NCBI GenBank assembly: GCA_019116455.1
Contig: DXBR01000078.1
Span: 1-23,652, forward strand
Direction of reading: 5' to 3'
DNA length: 23,652 nucleotides
Source of the DNA: Anaerobutyricum stercoris
GTDB lineage: Bacteria > Bacillota > Clostridia > Lachnospirales > Lachnospiraceae
Part shown: positions 21,743 to 23,652 of the stretch, one piece after another
Position numbering within the stretch: position 1 is the first letter of the stretch
How the letters are laid out: every line of letters starts with the position of its first letter
The notes under the pieces: model-generated
Told to the model about the DNA's origin: nothing
Databases searched by the model: none
The model's input: only the letters and a program-made list of their open reading frames with translations
Made by a program: the position numbers and the translations under genes

Positions 21743-21780
21743 ATTGCTGTAAATCACTGACTATGATATCTTACAGCAAT
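21743..21780. other. Second hairpin downstream of the aminotransferase gene
   Basis: ATTGCTGTAA at 21743-21752 and its complement at 21771-21780 form a perfect 10-bp stem with an 18-base loop. It has no T run on the minus strand, so it is more likely an mRNA 3'-end stabiliser or protein site than a second terminator. Confidence 0.5.
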
Positions 21781-21801
21781 CCCGCTTTTGTTTCAAGTTT
21801 T

Positions 21802-23091
21802 TTATGCTTCGAGAAGTTTCTCCACACTCACAAGCTTCACGCAGGTGATAAATAACTGCATTGCTTCTTTGAGTTCGTCCATGGTCGGCATGGTCGGCGC
21901 AATACGGATGTTAGAGTCTTTCGGATCCTTTCCGTAAGGAAATGCAGCGCCGGCGCCGGTGAGCACCAGACCAGCCTCTTTACATTTTGCCACGATCTTC
22001 TTGGCACAGCCTTCCATAGCATCAAAGGATACAAAGTATCCGCCTGTCGGATGGCTCCACTGCGCAATCTCAAGCTCGGAAAGCTCTTTATCCAGAGTCT
22101 CAATGACCTCCTCAAACTTCGGACGAATGATAGCCGCATGTTTCTTCATGTGCTCTTTTAATCCGTCGGCGTCTCCGAAAAATCTCACATGACGGAGCTG
22201 GTTGATCTTGTCCGGGCCGATAGTGGACCACTGTACCTTTGACTTGATATCCGCAATGTTGGCCGGAGAGGAAGATAATGCCGCGATGCCGGCTCCCGCG
22301 AAGGTTACCTTTGATGTGGAGCAGAACTGATATACCATATCCGGATTGCCTGCTTTCTCACACTCTTCCAGGATATTCAACACCTTAGCCTGCTTCTCCT
22401 CTTCATCAAATAAATGATGTACGCAGTAAGCGTTATCCCAGTAGATTCGGAAATCTTTGGCCGCCGGCTTGAGGGCTGCCATTCTCTTTACTGTCTCCTC
22501 GGAGTACACACTTCCGGTCGGGTTCGCATACACAGGTACGCACCAGATACCCTTCACTGCCGGGTCATTGTTCACATATTCTTCTACGATATCCATATCC
22601 GGGCCGTCCGCCAGGATCGGAACATTGATCATCTCAATGCCGAACTGCTCTGTCACGCCGAAATGTCTGTCATATCCCGGTACCGGACATAAGAATTTTA
22701 CCTTGTCAAGCTTTGACCAAGGTGTGTTGCCCATCACGCCGAAGAGCACGGAGCGTGCCACGCAGTCATACATAATATTTAAACTGGAATTACCCCATAC
22801 AATCACCTGAGAAGGATCTGCTCCCATCATATCTCCCATCAGCTTCTTCGCTTCCGGAATACCATCTACAAGACCGTAATTTCTCACATCGGTTCCGTCT
22901 TCCGCATGCATGTCAGAGCTGCTGCTTAACACATCCAGCAGCGGCATGGACAGATCCAGCTGTTCCTTACTTGGTTTTCCTCTGGAAATATCCAGCTTCA
23001 GTCCTTTATCCTTCTGACTCTGATATGCTGCCTGCAGCTCCTTCTGCAAATCTAAGAGTTCTTTTCTGCTGAGTTCCTTGTACGGTTTCAT
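21802..23091 (-). CDS. PLP-dependent aspartate-type aminotransferase (PF12897-like)
   Basis: 429-residue fold-type I aminotransferase. PLP lysine Lys261 in FCSTSKVTFAGAG; Asn190 in the YANPTGS motif, Asp219 in IYWDNAYCVHH with Tyr222; the early SRGKPS motif (36-41) is characteristic. The overall layout fits the PF12897 group (aspartate aminotransferase-like, seen in Firmicutes and Actinobacteria) rather than AspC or MocR. Its likely reaction is amino-group transfer between aspartate and 2-oxoglutarate, though substrate range cannot be read from sequence. Start: CAGGAGG seven bases before ATG 23091. It has its own promoter (23198-23226) and terminator. Confidence 0.88.
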   Translation of the reverse strand: MKPYKELSRKELLDLQKELQAAYQSQKDKGLKLDISRGKPSKEQLDLSMPLLDVLSSSSDMHAEDGTDVRNYGLVDGIPEAKKLMGDMMGADPSQVIVWGNSSLNIMYDCVARSVLFGVMGNTPWSKLDKVKFLCPVPGYDRHFGVTEQFGIEMINVPILADGPDMDIVEEYVNNDPAVKGIWCVPVYANPTGSVYSEETVKRMAALKPAAKDFRIYWDNAYCVHHLFDEEEKQAKVLNILEECEKAGNPDMVYQFCSTSKVTFAGAGIAALSSSPANIADIKSKVQWSTIGPDKINQLRHVRFFGDADGLKEHMKKHAAIIRPKFEEVIETLDKELSELEIAQWSHPTGGYFVSFDAMEGCAKKIVAKCKEAGLVLTGAGAAFPYGKDPKDSNIRIAPTMPTMDELKEAMQLFITCVKLVSVEKLLEA

Positions 23092-23197
23092 CCTGATACC
23101 TCCTGTATTCTTTCAAACATGTCTGTTGTTCTTGCGTTTTCTTTCTGTCAATCTTTCATAAATGCCGCAAACGCGCACGTTTTCAGGCACTTTTCAT

Positions 23198-23226
23198 ATT
23201 GTATGCCATCTCTGAATAAAATACAA
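23198..23226 (-). promoter_or_regulatory. Promoter of the aminotransferase gene
   Basis: Minus strand TTGTAT (23226-23221), 17 bases, TACAAT (23203-23198). It gives a leader of about 100 bases. A TTGACA at 23151-23146 is also present but has no matching -10. The rest of the 23092-23406 gap holds no gene I can support. Confidence 0.5.
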
Positions 23227-23366
23227 GCCATTTCTTCATTTTTTTGCCAGAAAAAACGGATTTCTTTTTTATAATCAATGAATCTGAATTTTTTCTCAGT
23301 ATATCCTTCTATTTGTATACCCGTTTCCCTGATCGCACATTTTTTGGAAACATTTCCTGTGCCAGG

Positions 23367-23375
23367 CATAATATA
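23367..23375 (+). promoter_or_regulatory. Possible sporulation-type -10 site of the Cys/Gly-rich gene
   Basis: CATAATATA fits the CATANNNTA pattern of late mother-cell sigma factors in Bacillus and Clostridia. AAAC (23348-23351) lies upstream, but the spacing to a proper -35 is short. A vegetative reading is also possible. Low certainty. Confidence 0.22.
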
Positions 23376-23406
23376 AACTGTAAATAAACCTTGGAGGTAA
23401 CACAAT

Positions 23407-23652
23407 ATGAGTGATTTAGCTGCTACAAACTGCCAGAACAGAGGAAATGGATGCGACGGAGGCTTTGGTTTCGGAAACTGCCTGTTCCCTCTCTTATTAC
23501 TTTGCTGCTGCGGCAACGGAAACGGATGCGGAAATGACGGAAACGGCTGCTGCGATATCATCTGGCTGCTGATCCTCCTCTCCTGCTGCGGATGCGGCAA
23601 CGGATTCGGTTTCGGATTCGGCGGAAGCAACAACGGATGCTGCTGTGGATGA
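23407..23652 (+). CDS. Small Cys/Gly-rich protein with hydrophobic clusters
   Basis: 81-residue protein with 15 Cys and many Gly and Asn. Two halves look duplicated: a hydrophobic patch flanked by Cys clusters (CLFPLLLLCCCGNGNGCG, then IIWLLILLSCCGCGNGFG), ending GSNNGCCCG. No signal peptide. The pattern resembles Cys/Gly-rich spore-coat or exosporium-type small proteins of Firmicutes, but I do not recognise a named family and the role is a guess. Start: TTGGAGG eight bases before ATG; the stop TGA is the last three bases of the window. Codon use fits the surrounding genes, with no stop in a strongly biased composition, so it is very likely real. Metal binding or disulfide-linked assembly are the most plausible roles. 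Confidence 0.82.
   Translation: MSDLAATNCQNRGNGCDGGFGFGNCLFPLLLLCCCGNGNGCGNDGNGCCDIIWLLILLSCCGCGNGFGFGFGGSNNGCCCG

Noticed and set aside
23148..23633. Minus-strand frame of 161 codons opposite the Cys/Gly-rich gene
   Set aside because: Pro-rich complement of Gly codons; crosses the promoter region and lacks a ribosome site.

Overview
The window looks like a chromosomal segment from a low-to-mid GC Gram-positive anaerobe of the Clostridia, most likely family Lachnospiraceae. This is inferred from the gene mix: a CAP/Ig-like/FN3 secreted protein, GHKL/LytTR signalling, a class B sortase, a YkuD L,D-transpeptidase with its linked peptidoglycan-binding domain, a PF12897-type aminotransferase, and strong GGAGG ribosome binding sites throughout. 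No genus can be assigned by eye.

Left part (1-1900): a possible structured RNA at the left edge (minus strand), a secreted CAP-domain protein, a 5'-truncated HxlR regulator remnant with a palindromic site still upstream, and about 300 bases with no intact gene.

Central accessory region (1852-8710), the main point of interest: three paralogous modules, each with a small minus-strand gene (S1, S2, S3; 61, 47 and 45 aa) divergent from plus-strand kinase parts. The kinase is split. One polypeptide is a two-helix membrane protein with a degenerate H-box and a GHKL ATPase domain. The other is a polytopic membrane receptor that ends just after an intact H-box (RKQNHD or RRQNHD) and has no ATPase domain. 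Module 1 has ATPase plus receptor, module 2 has a receptor only, and module 3 has an ATPase plus a receptor broken by an internal deletion. One LytTR response regulator follows. The S genes share matching -10/-35 promoters, phased TTTTTTACAT boxes, an inverted repeat at the expected transcript start, and a second small hairpin just before the ribosome binding site. The likely working model (inference) is that receptors provide the phospho-acceptor histidine, ATPase subunits phosphorylate it in trans, the LytTR regulator takes the phosphate, and the small S proteins are ligands, modulators or outputs.

Middle-right part (8729-13525, minus): a compact five-gene run, DJ-1/PfpI protein, DUF1189 membrane protein, cobU, class B sortase, LTA-synthase-like enzyme, with gaps of 8-14 bases. 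Plus-strand CYTH and L,D-transpeptidase genes follow (13703-15749).

Right part (15945-23652): murF, parE-like and parC-like genes in one minus-strand run, then an aminotransferase with its own terminator, and finally a plus-strand Cys/Gly-rich small protein ending exactly at the window edge. A GC-rich repeat follows the terminators at about 15.8 kb and 21.7 kb.
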